A stretch of 14,494 bases of DNA, taken from positions 3,808 to 18,301 of the forward strand of contig WTJZ01000308.1 of NCBI GenBank assembly GCA_011524615.1, given 5' to 3'. Position numbers and translations under genes: made by a program. This document shows positions 7,449 through 14,494 of the stretch, piece by piece. The notes under the pieces were generated by a model. It saw only the letters and a program-made list of their open reading frames with translations. It was not told the DNA's origin and ran no database searches. How positions within the stretch are numbered: position 1 is the stretch's first letter; every line of letters starts with the position of its first letter. Source of the DNA: Akkermansiaceae bacterium (lineage in GTDB: Bacteria > Verrucomicrobiota > Verrucomicrobiia > Verrucomicrobiales > Akkermansiaceae).

Positions 7449-8855
7449 TTAGAAGGCGAATATGCCTTGCCCTTGCCATGTCAGAGAATCGAATACCTCT
7501 TCATTACTCCCAGCATTGGTGAGAGCTCGGTATTCTGCACCAGCCATGAGACGTAGGCGCTGTTCGAACAGATACCAATTCAATCCTACATAGGCGGAGT
7601 TAAATCGATTACCAGAGAGCGTGCCATCGAGTTCTATGCTACGAGCAGAAGTCGTATGAGAGAGAGCACCTGGTAGCCCCCAACCTACATTTATACCATT
7701 ATCTTCGCTCGCTCCAGCATGCTCCAACTGTCCCACCAGCTGTAACTTATCACTCATTAACCAGTAACCCGCGGTAAGATTGAGCCCCCATGAGGTGCTC
7801 GCTCCATTACCTAGAATGAAGTCTGTATTAACTGTGACTCGATCCGACTGCGAGAGGAAGCTGAACGCCATCACATGATCAACAGCATTGATCACACTAG
7901 AGCCGGCACCAGAATTATTATTATAGTAATCCACTCGGACCTCTTGGAACTCCCTCTGAGCAGGTTTACTCGGTACATTTACGAGACCAAAGTTATACCC
8001 TATCCCGATATGCATCACGCCATTGTTAGCACTCCAACTAGGAATGTTCCGATCCGTGCTGTCGGCATAATAACCAAGGCTCCAGTTCCAGAAGTCGTTA
8101 TACTCACTGTACTCTAATCCTAGCGCATTCGCAGGAGCATTCTGCTGAACGATCACAGGGAGATTAGGTGTCATACGTAAGGTCGGGTCGACACTGTACT
8201 GAGAACCAAAACGCGGTTTAAACTTACCTACTCTTAATCTCGCAACCTCGATCCCGTTCACTGATGCATCAGGCAGTACATCTGTGTCACCTGAGATCAT
8301 ATCGATCGGCTTGGTAGCCAGTTGAGCAACCTTATAGATACCTAGTAAGATTTGCTGAAAGGTACTATGAACAGGCTGAACTGCGTTCGTCACATCCATA
8401 GATAGTGAGAGACTCTCTACGCCGCCATATTCTAAGTTGTTAAATGCCAAGCGGGTCTCCGCTTGAGCACCATACTTTAGCTCCGCTACTGCGCCTAGGT
8501 GGGTATAGACATTGCTACTACTAAACTGAGACTCTTGCCCGGATGTATCAGACTTGATCGACCCACTGTGTGCACTCACTACACTAGCGCCCTGGACCGC
8601 GACACTCTTAATGTACTTATTATCCGCGTCAGTATAGACCGTCTTGGTTGCCTCAGGACGCTCAACAAACGGAGACTCCGTATATTCGCGTCTCTGCTTT
8701 GCATTCAGAGGAGTACTATCTGGCTTCTCCTCAAAGAACTTAGAGTAGAGGTCAGAACCATCGCTCTTCCCCTCAATGAGATCCAAAACGGGATTCGCCA
8801 GTACACTCACACTACCAACCGATAGTATGGATGCTATGAGTACAGGTGCCTTCAT
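7449..8855 (-). CDS. Outer-membrane beta-barrel porin, Porin O/P-like
   Basis: 468 aa with a Sec signal peptide (1-20, SVSVLA/N), a polar 60-residue N-terminal stretch without clear structure, then alternating amphipathic strands to the C-terminus, ending GQGIFAF; a terminal Phe is the usual signal for outer-membrane insertion. Strand-rich segments such as LNLTAGYWLMSDKLQLVGQL and AYVGLNWYLFEQRLRLMAG near the C-terminus resemble phosphate-selective porin O/P family proteins. It would form an outer-membrane channel, perhaps anion-preferring; the solute is not known. Its ATG overlaps the TPR gene stop by one base (TAATG), so translation is probably coupled and it belongs to the TonB operon as last gene. 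That placement is unusual because the Vibrio TonB2 clusters it resembles do not end in a porin, to my knowledge. No Shine-Dalgarno is seen. The family assignment is by eye. Confidence 0.88.
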   Translation of the reverse strand: MKAPVLIASILSVGSVSVLANPVLDLIEGKSDGSDLYSKFFEEKPDSTPLNAKQRREYTESPFVERPEATKTVYTDADNKYIKSVAVQGASVVSAHSGSIKSDTSGQESQFSSSNVYTHLGAVAELKYGAQAETRLAFNNLEYGGVESLSLSMDVTNAVQPVHSTFQQILLGIYKVAQLATKPIDMISGDTDVLPDASVNGIEVARLRVGKFKPRFGSQYSVDPTLRMTPNLPVIVQQNAPANALGLEYSEYNDFWNWSLGYYADSTDRNIPSWSANNGVMHIGIGYNFGLVNVPSKPAQREFQEVRVDYYNNNSGAGSSVINAVDHVMAFSFLSQSDRVTVNTDFILGNGASTSWGLNLTAGYWLMSDKLQLVGQLEHAGASEDNGINVGWGLPGALSHTTSARSIELDGTLSGNRFNSAYVGLNWYLFEQRLRLMAGAEYRALTNAGSNEEVFDSLTWQGQGIFAF

Positions 8856-10297
8856 TAGGATTGTGATTTGTTGAGTTCCTCAGCCTTCTTCTGGCGATCA
8901 GCAAAGCGCTCTACACGACGGACATACTGCTTAAGACTGTCATTCGATTGATCTGCTTCTACTGCTTTTGTCAGATAAGGTACTGCATCAATATACTTCT
9001 CACGAGCAACCTCTACACGGCCAAGCCCGAGGTATGCCTTTGAGGTGTACGCCTCATCACTTTTAGCAAGCTTGTAGTACATGCTCGCGTTCTTGAGTTT
9101 ATTACTCTTCTCTTCTAGTGATTCAGCTTCCTTTGACGTGGTGAGGTAGAAGTCCGCTAGCTGAACCTGAACCTTGCTGTTGCCCTGTTGCAAGCCGTAA
9201 GCATTCAGTAGGATTTCTTCGACCTTCTTAGAGTCACTCTCAGCAAGAGCGACACCCTTTTCAACCAAGAGCTTCTCCACCTGTTGGTCTACGCTCATCT
9301 TGAGTTTCTCCACCTTAGCGAGGTATGCCTTAGCCTGTTCTACAGCCTCGAACTCTACAAGAATGTTTGCCGTCTTGATCGCATCATCCACATCTGGCGT
9401 CTTTTGCGCCTCGAGAGAAGCGACATAGGCGTTCAGAGCAAGTTCTGGCTGCTCCTGATCCATATAGATATTACCAAGCAGAGTAAGTGTCTTAGCATCT
9501 GCGATTCCCTTGAATCGGAGAACCTCGAAGTTATAAGCAGCACGCTTTGTATCTTCTTTTCCTAAGAAGCAGTTCGCCTGTTGGAGCCAGAGTTGTGGGT
9601 TATCTGGGTTCTCATTGATGAGCTCTGTGAGTAATGCCGCAGATTCATCCCACTTCTCTTGCATGAGTAAGGCCTGTGCTAATCCTAGTTTCCAGTCACG
9701 CTCATCAGAGTTGAGTAGGTACGCTTGACGATACGCTCCTTCAGCAGCGAGAGCCTTCTCGTTAGAGAGATAACAATAACCAAGGAGACCAAAACTACTA
9801 TGACTGGAGTCACCGAGCTGAATCGCTTCCTTAAGATACGGTAATGCTTGGTTGTACTTGTCATCCATCGCATAGAGCATCGCAAGGTTCTTGAAGGCTC
9901 TTCTAAACTTAGGGAATCTCTTGATCGCAAGCTTGTAAGCACGCTCCGCATCCTGCGGACGATCATTCTGGAAGTATAAGTTACCCAGAACGAAGATGAG
10001 TGCAGGACTTACTTCTGATGGCTCAGATCCGTCTACCGGATTTTTCTTAAGGTTAATGAAGTCGATCAACTTAGACTCTGCTGAACTGAACTTACCTTCC
10101 GCGAACTGCTCAGCCACCTCGGCCAAGATCTCATTCTCCTGACGTGTCACACGTGGCTCGACTGGCGAGAGGATACCGTAACTCCCCGTGAACTGCTTAA
10201 TGAAGTCTTCACTACGGAAGTGCGCCGCTGAGACTGGAATCGGGCGAGCTCCAGCCACTGTGATGATCATTGCAAGACTTAGTAATACTGATTTCAT
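8855..10297 (-). CDS. Periplasmic TPR repeat protein of a TonB2-type cluster
   Basis: 480 aa, exported by a signal peptide (about 1-24, PVSAA). From about residue 100 the chain is helical TPR-like hairpins: LIFVLGNLYFQNDRPQDAER (100-119), AFKNLAMLYAMDDKYNQALP (134-153), then motifs at about 167-196, 202-230, 236-262, 271-297 and a C-terminal pair at 419-450. TPR arrays bind partner proteins; no enzymatic residues are apparent. In Vibrio tonB2 clusters a TPR protein follows tonB in the same way, so this is likely the scaffold or accessory component of the energy-transducing complex in the periplasm. It starts 5 nt after the tonB stop and its own stop overlaps the porin ATG (TAATG). The tail (460-480) is highly charged and probably coiled or disordered. 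Its precise role is not established. Confidence 0.92.
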   Translation of the reverse strand: MKSVLLSLAMIITVAGARPIPVSAAHFRSEDFIKQFTGSYGILSPVEPRVTRQENEILAEVAEQFAEGKFSSAESKLIDFINLKKNPVDGSEPSEVSPALIFVLGNLYFQNDRPQDAERAYKLAIKRFPKFRRAFKNLAMLYAMDDKYNQALPYLKEAIQLGDSSHSSFGLLGYCYLSNEKALAAEGAYRQAYLLNSDERDWKLGLAQALLMQEKWDESAALLTELINENPDNPQLWLQQANCFLGKEDTKRAAYNFEVLRFKGIADAKTLTLLGNIYMDQEQPELALNAYVASLEAQKTPDVDDAIKTANILVEFEAVEQAKAYLAKVEKLKMSVDQQVEKLLVEKGVALAESDSKKVEEILLNAYGLQQGNSKVQVQLADFYLTTSKEAESLEEKSNKLKNASMYYKLAKSDEAYTSKAYLGLGRVEVAREKYIDAVPYLTKAVEADQSNDSLKQYVRRVERFADRQKKAEELNKSQS

Positions 10298-10302
10298 AAT
10301 CG

Positions 10303-10962
10303 TTACGCGTTATTGAGTTTAAAGCTAATTGGTTGCACGATACGTGCTTTTACAGGTTTGTTGGCCTTACGGCCTGGTTTAAATTTCCATTTCTTGAGGG
10401 CCTTCTGTGCCGCATCATCGAATTCTTTATGTCCAGAACTCTCTTTGATAGAGGTCTCTAGTACGACTCCCGTATCCGAGATCGTTGCATTGACCAAGAC
10501 TTGACCTTGGACCTTCTTCTTCTTGAGCTTATCAGGGTATCGTGGAGCGAAGCGTGTCTTAGGGCGTGGAGGTGTATCCAGATCGTCTCCCATAGAGATT
10601 CCATCTCCTTTGATTTGGAACTCAGGGGCAATCTCGATCACCATACCGCCAGTTCCAGCACCGCCGAGATCGAAGTCTAGTGACATCTCTAGATCAGCAC
10701 TTGGTTCTTCCATCTCTGGAGCCTCTTCAGGCTCCTCTTCAGGAACATCCTCGACCTGCTCGACGAATTCTGGTGGAGGTGGAGTCAAGATCTCCACTGC
10801 CTCAGATTGCTCCACCTGCGGTCTGACACTTGCCTCGATTCTTTTCAACAGAGGGATGAAGTAGAAGACAAAACAGGCAGAGAAGATACCACCAATAATC
10901 GCGATACCGATCCGCGAATAGCGCTTCCCTTTTGGGGGGCTGTATACGTGACGGTGTTTCAT
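10303..10962 (-). CDS. tonB: TonB family energy transducer
   Basis: 219 aa, the compact size of TonB2 rather than E. coli TonB. Short basic cytoplasmic N-terminus (KHRHVYSPPKGKRYSR), one membrane anchor at about 17-39, then a short Pro/Glu linker (LTPPPPEF at 59-66, EEEPEEAPEMEEP at 75-87) and a glycine-rich stretch. The TonB C-terminal domain spans about 135-216: RFAPRYPDKLK, VQGQVLVNATISDTG, KESSGHKEFDDAAQKALKKW, FKPG and ARIVQPISF match the family closely. It carries proton-motive energy from ExbB/ExbD across the periplasm to TonB-dependent receptors, none of which is encoded here. The very short linker suggests dependence on TtpC and the TPR protein to span the periplasm, as proposed for Vibrio TonB2. 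It begins 6 nt after the exbD stop without a clear Shine-Dalgarno. Confidence 0.95.
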   Translation of the reverse strand: MKHRHVYSPPKGKRYSRIGIAIIGGIFSACFVFYFIPLLKRIEASVRPQVEQSEAVEILTPPPPEFVEQVEDVPEEEPEEAPEMEEPSADLEMSLDFDLGGAGTGGMVIEIAPEFQIKGDGISMGDDLDTPPRPKTRFAPRYPDKLKKKKVQGQVLVNATISDTGVVLETSIKESSGHKEFDDAAQKALKKWKFKPGRKANKPVKARIVQPISFKLNNA

Positions 10963-10968
10963 TGTTCT

Positions 10969-11373
10969 TTAGTCTGTTGAGGTCGAGATCTTGGTCGCAC
11001 CCGCAGCCTTACACTGATCATAGACCTGTGTCACGACTCCGTGGCTCGCCTTAGAATCACCCTGTAGGATGATCGGCATCTCCTCGTCTTCTTCTAACTT
11101 TTCCCGTACGAGAGCTTGGATGCCACCGATGCGGTACTCCTTGCCTCCGTACATAATCTTGTTATCCGAGGTAATGGCGATGAGGATACTGTTACTCTCG
11201 AGGGGGCTAGCAGTACTCGCTTCTGGACGCGTTACCTCTACCCCAGTCTCTTCTACGAACACAGTCGTTACGATGAAGAAAATGAGGAGAATGAAGATAC
11301 AGTCAATCATTGGTGAGAGGTCTGGCTTCACCTCTTCTTCTTCACCTCCGAATCTATTATTTCTACCGATCAT
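10969..11373 (-). CDS. exbD: ExbD/TolR biopolymer transport protein
   Basis: 134 aa. A short acidic cytoplasmic N-terminus (FGGEEEEVKPDLSP) leads into one transmembrane helix (about 22-42) that begins PMID; D24 is the conserved protonatable Asp of ExbD/TolR (Asp25 in E. coli ExbD). The periplasmic domain (about 43-134) has the usual beta-alpha folding pattern (ILIAITSDNKIMYGGKEY, PIILQGDSKASHGVVTQVYD). With ExbB it forms the inner-membrane proton channel that powers TonB. It starts 6 nt after the exbB stop. It is the only ExbD in the operon although there are two MotA/TolQ/ExbB-family proteins. Confidence 0.96.
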   Translation of the reverse strand: MIGRNNRFGGEEEEVKPDLSPMIDCIFILLIFFIVTTVFVEETGVEVTRPEASTASPLESNSILIAITSDNKIMYGGKEYRIGGIQALVREKLEEDEEMPIILQGDSKASHGVVTQVYDQCKAAGATKISTSTD

Positions 11374-11379
11374 ATGATA

Positions 11380-11997
11380 TTAAAGTTTGCTGAATTTAGA
11401 TTTAACGATGGCACTCTGTAGTCCCATGATTGTGTTTGCGATAGCGTCACGCTTCGTCTTGATGTAGAGTGCTAAGAACATTCCAGGGAGCGATACTACT
11501 AGTCCTGTGAGCGTCGTGAAGAGAGCTTCTTTCATCCCCTCTGCAATCTTTTGCGCCCCTTGCTCGCCGTTCCCGCCTGCGAGACCGTCGAACATGCTGA
11601 GCATCCCGCCAACCGTACCAAGCAGGCCTGTCATCGGAGCAATGGCAATGAGAGCTCCAATTAAGATCAATCGTCGATCAAGCTTACTTACTACCGTCTC
11701 GTAGACTTCTGCGATTCTGCGTTGCACTACCGAAATCGTCACCTTGGGACCATGGAGCGCATACTGAATCACCTCTCCGATTCGGCCATCCGCCTCATCA
11801 GGATTAACAATCCAGTCTTCCCACTGATGCTTCTGCTTTACATTCAAGTTCCCTCGATTCACGAACATGTATGTTGCGATACACGTACCGTAGAGAATCG
11901 CGGCAATGATACCAAGCGCAGCCATCACAGGGCCACCATCGACAAAGATGTCGATCGCTTCCTGTAAGATTGTGACTTCTTCTGTGGGTTGATCCAT
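11380..11997 (-). CDS. exbB: ExbB-type MotA/TolQ/ExbB proton channel protein
   Basis: 205 aa, normal size for ExbB2/TolQ. Three transmembrane helices at about 22-46, 109-135 and 158-180, with a cytoplasmic loop between the first two. The family signature is clear: IAPMTGLLGTVGGMLSMF (119-136), then KIAEGMKEALFTTLTGLVVS. The Thr residues of TM2/TM3 line the proton path with ExbD D24. It assembles with ExbD and TonB in the inner membrane. Its ATG at 11997 lies 15 nt after the stop of the TtpC-like gene and is not preceded by a recognisable Shine-Dalgarno (GTTGAAGCC). Order and size fit exbB2 of Vibrio TonB2 clusters. Confidence 0.95.
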   Translation of the reverse strand: MDQPTEEVTILQEAIDIFVDGGPVMAALGIIAAILYGTCIATYMFVNRGNLNVKQKHQWEDWIVNPDEADGRIGEVIQYALHGPKVTISVVQRRIAEVYETVVSKLDRRLILIGALIAIAPMTGLLGTVGGMLSMFDGLAGGNGEQGAQKIAEGMKEALFTTLTGLVVSLPGMFLALYIKTKRDAIANTIMGLQSAIVKSKFSKL

Positions 11998-12012
11998 GGC
12001 TTCAACGTTAGT

Positions 12013-13437
12013 TTATGCGTTAGGTACGAGATCTTCGATTTCGACTTCTTCCTTAGCAGCCTTCTTAAGTTCAGAGGTACCGTTAATGATCGACATCGCA
12101 ACGCCTTCGGCCTCACCAGATTTCCCCTTAGCCATTCCCTTGAGGAATCCGTGGAGAAGAAGGATAGGAATCGCAACAGCTAGTCCCATGAAGGTTGTAA
12201 TAAGAGCCTCCGAGATACCTCCCGAGATAAACTTAATGTTCGATGAACCGCCCTCAGACATGAGTGCGAAGGTCTTCATAATACCAAGAACTGTACCGAG
12301 AAGCCCTAACATCGGAGCTGACGCTGCCACTAATGAGAGGAATGGGAGACCTCGCTCAAGACGTGGAGGAATCGCACTGAACTTCTCATAGAGAGCATCC
12401 TCAAGGATACGACGCTTAGAGTAGAAGTACTTGTTACCAGAAATAACCATCTCAGCCGTCAGACCTTTCATTCCATTGATGATTGTCTGAGCAGCCTGCT
12501 CGTTGTGGTCGAGCTTAGCGTCGAGGAATTCATTAATCTCACGACGTGATGGAATCGCAAAGAGATTGATCTCTACCGCCTTGAGAATCGCGATCAAAAT
12601 AGCAACCACTCCGAGGCCTACGATTACGAGTCCAACCACTCCACCACCATCGAGGTATTCCTTAAACCCTTTTTTCGCTTTCTTTAGGTTGTACGCCTTA
12701 CCGAGGGAGCCATCAATGACAACAGTAGATTTGCCTGACTTGATCAGAGCATCTACCCCCTGCTTACCACCTTCTTGGATAGATGGATAGACCACACCAC
12801 CTGACACCTTATTGGTCACACCAGCGACCTCTCCATCATTTGAGAGGAAGTATGCCACAGGCCCAAAGATCGCGTACTCACCCTCTACAATCTTTGCCGA
12901 GTCCGATTGTGCCTTACCTGAGAACTTAGCACCACCAGCGAGATTTAGGAGACGATCCACACCTGCATTCAGCATCGGCAGAGAGGCTTCTACCCTCTTG
13001 GTCATACTCGACCCTGAGGCATCGATACTCGCTTGAATCGTATCGAATTGTGGATTGAGAACCTGAACCTCAGCAGCTTGTACCTTGTTCTGAGTATCTC
13101 TGAGATATCGATCAAAGACACTGTTATGGAATTTAAACTCAATCGCACGCTTTTCGAGCAGAGTCTCGAGCTTCGACTTATTGTTCGTGATATACTGCTT
13201 CTCGCGTACGAGCTTACTGTACTCTTTAGTGAGTGTGAACACCTCATCATCAAGGTCTTCCACCTCCCGAATGAGTGCCACTTCTTCTTTAGCAAGTGCA
13301 TTAGAAGTGGCTTCGTAGCTTGCTTGTGCCTTTTGCAGGTCTGATTTTGCCTTACTGAGGGCATTCTGTCCGCTAGCGGACATGAGTCCCGCCGCACTGA
13401 GAGCCATCACAAGAAATGTCTTATAAGTAGATTTCAT
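12013..13437 (-). CDS. TtpC-like long MotA/TolQ/ExbB protein with periplasmic coiled-coil domain
   Basis: 474 aa, more than twice the size of ordinary ExbB. Signal peptide (about 1-23, SASG/QN), a coiled-coil periplasmic region (about 25-125; KSDLQKAQASYEATSNAL onward), a small beta-rich segment with EYAIFGPVAYFLSNDGEVAG (187-206), then transmembrane helix 1 (265-287), a cytoplasmic loop and a C-terminal ExbB core with helices at 364-387 and 405-430 (SAPMLGLLGTVLGIMKTF at 373-390). This is the architecture of TtpC, the fourth component of Vibrio TonB2 systems, which is needed for iron-siderophore uptake there and thought to bridge inner-membrane complex and periplasm. The gene follows DUF3450 by 30 nt and precedes exbB by 15 nt. 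I assign it as TtpC-like from architecture and order. The ligand served here is unknown. Confidence 0.92.
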   Translation of the reverse strand: MKSTYKTFLVMALSAAGLMSASGQNALSKAKSDLQKAQASYEATSNALAKEEVALIREVEDLDDEVFTLTKEYSKLVREKQYITNNKSKLETLLEKRAIEFKFHNSVFDRYLRDTQNKVQAAEVQVLNPQFDTIQASIDASGSSMTKRVEASLPMLNAGVDRLLNLAGGAKFSGKAQSDSAKIVEGEYAIFGPVAYFLSNDGEVAGVTNKVSGGVVYPSIQEGGKQGVDALIKSGKSTVVIDGSLGKAYNLKKAKKGFKEYLDGGGVVGLVIVGLGVVAILIAILKAVEINLFAIPSRREINEFLDAKLDHNEQAAQTIINGMKGLTAEMVISGNKYFYSKRRILEDALYEKFSAIPPRLERGLPFLSLVAASAPMLGLLGTVLGIMKTFALMSEGGSSNIKFISGGISEALITTFMGLAVAIPILLLHGFLKGMAKGKSGEAEGVAMSIINGTSELKKAAKEEVEIEDLVPNA

Positions 13438-13467
13438 CTAATCTGTCCCTTTCTTTAAAAATAATAA

Positions 13468-14226
13468 TTATCGAACCTGTATCGGAAGCTTACTGAACTC
13501 TAGCTCACCTGCACCTGAAGCCGTAATAATAAGCTTCGTGATCTCAGCAGCTACCTTCTTATCCTGCACTTGCTCATACGTCCACCCTTGACCGGATGGA
13601 TAACCAATCAATGCGATCTGACCGTCAGCATCTGTGCTGTATGATACACCTAACCCAATGTAGGCTGTCGTAAGGGTAAACTCGTCACTCCCTACCTTGT
13701 GCGACTCTTCCGTGACGGAAACAAGCTGATTAAACGTTTCTAACTCCGAGAGTAGTGATGCAATGAGGTTCAGCTTACGACCAAGCTCTTTTCCTTCACC
13801 CGCTTTTTTGAGATCTGCAGCTTCAATCTCAAAGCTTGAGATCTTTGTATTACTCGCCGCTAGTGAATCTGGCACTAATGCCAGAAGGGCTGGCACCTTT
13901 GGCATCAGAGCGTCCAGGCCCTCACCTAAAACTTTACGTGCCTGCTCGTAATCTTCTCTTTGATCAAGCTGCTCTTGATCCACCAAGCTTGCTGACTCAA
14001 TGTCTTGCTTGAGCTGATCAATATCAGCCTTCAGAGCACTTAGTTCATTTGCCAACGCATCCTTTGATGATTCAAGCGCTTGCTGCTCACGAACCCAACG
14101 AGATTTCTCAGCTTGAGTCTTCTCCAATAGACCAACCCACTGTTCAACAGTAGTTCTAAGCTCTTGCGTATCCGCAAAGCTAATATTGATTAAAATTGTT
14201 AGTGTTAATAGAAAACTACGTTTCAT
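13468..14226 (-). CDS. DUF3450 periplasmic coiled-coil protein
   Basis: 252 aa, first gene of the operon. Signal peptide (about 1-18, INISFA/D), then a long heptad-rich coiled coil (about 22-98, SSKDALANELSALKADIDQL), a middle helical region (100-170) and a C-terminal segment with AYIGLGVSYSTDADGQIALI, a conserved Trp in QGWTYEQV, and a terminal ELEFSKLPIQV. This pattern (coiled coil, then a Y.T.DG.-like segment and a closing LPV-type motif) fits DUF3450, found directly upstream of ttpC in Vibrio TonB2 clusters. It is probably a periplasmic accessory of the TonB complex; biochemical function is not established. The ATG at 14226 has no Shine-Dalgarno (TACTCACC precedes it). A 6+6 bp palindrome lies 57-74 nt upstream. 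Confidence 0.88.
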   Translation of the reverse strand: MKRSFLLTLTILINISFADTQELRTTVEQWVGLLEKTQAEKSRWVREQQALESSKDALANELSALKADIDQLKQDIESASLVDQEQLDQREDYEQARKVLGEGLDALMPKVPALLALVPDSLAASNTKISSFEIEAADLKKAGEGKELGRKLNLIASLLSELETFNQLVSVTEESHKVGSDEFTLTTAYIGLGVSYSTDADGQIALIGYPSGQGWTYEQVQDKKVAAEITKLIITASGAGELEFSKLPIQVR

Positions 14227-14282
14227 GGTGAGTACTTTTAATGCTCTCTAGGAAATAGTCGCAATAAATTTGCTCATTGATA

Positions 14283-14300
14283 TGTGACAAGCACGTCACA
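14283..14300. promoter_or_regulatory. Perfect palindrome, candidate operator of the TonB operon
   Basis: TGTGACAAGCACGTCACA is a perfect 6-bp inverted repeat with a 6-bp spacer, 57-74 nt upstream of the first operon gene. The half-sites resemble those of CRP/FNR-family regulators, but the spacing between TGTGA and TCACA is 8 rather than the 6 of E. coli CRP sites, so the regulator cannot be named. A minus-strand TTGACG (14312-14307) lies just upstream and TTGTCA overlaps the palindrome, so it could cover a -35 region. Confidence 0.45.
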
Positions 14301-14365
14301 GCTCATCGTCAAGGCTTCAGCCCTTAATTTATCAACAAAAAAACTTAATCAGCATCGAGCAGTGT

Positions 14366-14448
14366 GAACCGCTAAAACACGCGAAATGACACGAAAGTGG
14401 CATAGGCACTAAGCCCCAGTTTTTTGCGCCTTCGCGACTTGGCGGTTC
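14366..14448. repeat. Inverted pair of an intergenic AACCGC...CGCGAA repeat
   Basis: Left arm begins GAACCGC (14366-14372) and includes CGCGAA (14380-14385). The right arm carries the reverse complements TTCGCG (14431-14436) and GCGGTTC (14442-14448). Each arm reads as a degenerate short-period run (CGCTAAA, CGCGAAA, CACGAAA), a type of sequence common between genes in Verrucomicrobiota and other phyla. The two arms could fold as a long imperfect hairpin. No gene is apparent in 14227-14494. Confidence 0.5.
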
Positions 14449-14494
14449 CCTTCCACTCTGCCATTTTCAATTCAAGTTGGCCAAAGGCCTCGCA

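Noticed and set aside
10313..11377. Plus-strand open frames over tonB and exbD (10313-10504, 10523-10864, 11069-11377)
   Set aside because: They are antisense to genes with clear family motifs (TonB C-terminal domain, ExbD PMID helix) and have low-complexity, Ser/Arg/Pro-biased translations.
11925..12176. Minus-strand 83-codon open frame bridging the ttpC-like gene and exbB
   Set aside because: It is out of frame with both, Arg/Ser/Lys-rich, and contains no recognisable motif.
1..14494. CRISPR array, tRNA, rRNA or transposase
   Set aside because: No regularly spaced repeats, cloverleaf-type sequence, rRNA core sequence or transposase motif was seen on either strand.

Overview
The window looks like a piece of a marine, polysaccharide-degrading chromosome, most probably Verrucomicrobiota (Opitutales/Puniceicoccales type, such as Coraliomargarita or Lentimonas relatives). 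Lentisphaerota or Kiritimatiellota remain possible. The placement is inferred from two cysteine-type S1 sulfatases beside a large secreted multidomain protein that ends in a Ca-loop (DxDxDG) plus C-terminal module common in those phyla, and from a TonB2-type energy operon. Base composition is near 50% GC by eye, most starts lack a clear Shine-Dalgarno sequence, and no tRNA, rRNA, insertion sequence or CRISPR array is visible.

All ten genes lie on the minus strand, so transcription runs from high to low coordinates. At 14226-7449 seven closely packed genes form one apparent operon: a DUF3450 coiled-coil protein, a TtpC-like long MotA/TolQ/ExbB protein, ExbB, ExbD, TonB, a TPR protein and a beta-barrel porin. 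The first six follow the order of the Vibrio tonB2/ttpC cluster; the porin is the extra member. Upstream (14227-14494) lie a perfect 6+6 bp palindrome that may be an operator and a pair of inverted copies of an intergenic repeat. A hairpin with a T-tract at 7296-7345 may end the operon.

At 6991-3437 is a 1184-residue secreted protein with an N-terminal TIM-barrel-like region resembling alpha-L-fucosidases (GH29-like, tentative), Ig/cadherin-like modules, an unassigned beta-rich region and a lectin-like module. It is followed by two tandem paralogous sulfatases (3165-1708 and 1576-86), about 91% identical in the mature part. Each has its own, mutually homologous, terminator.

A consistent reading is a small sulfated-polysaccharide (possibly fucoidan-like) locus: secreted sulfatases and a glycoside-hydrolase-like protein act outside the cytoplasm, and the TonB machine energises outer-membrane receptors encoded elsewhere. 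Linking the TonB operon to the degradation genes is inference from adjacency alone. The best candidates for new biology are the large protein, the unusual sulfatase active-site residues, and the porin fused into a TtpC-type TonB operon.
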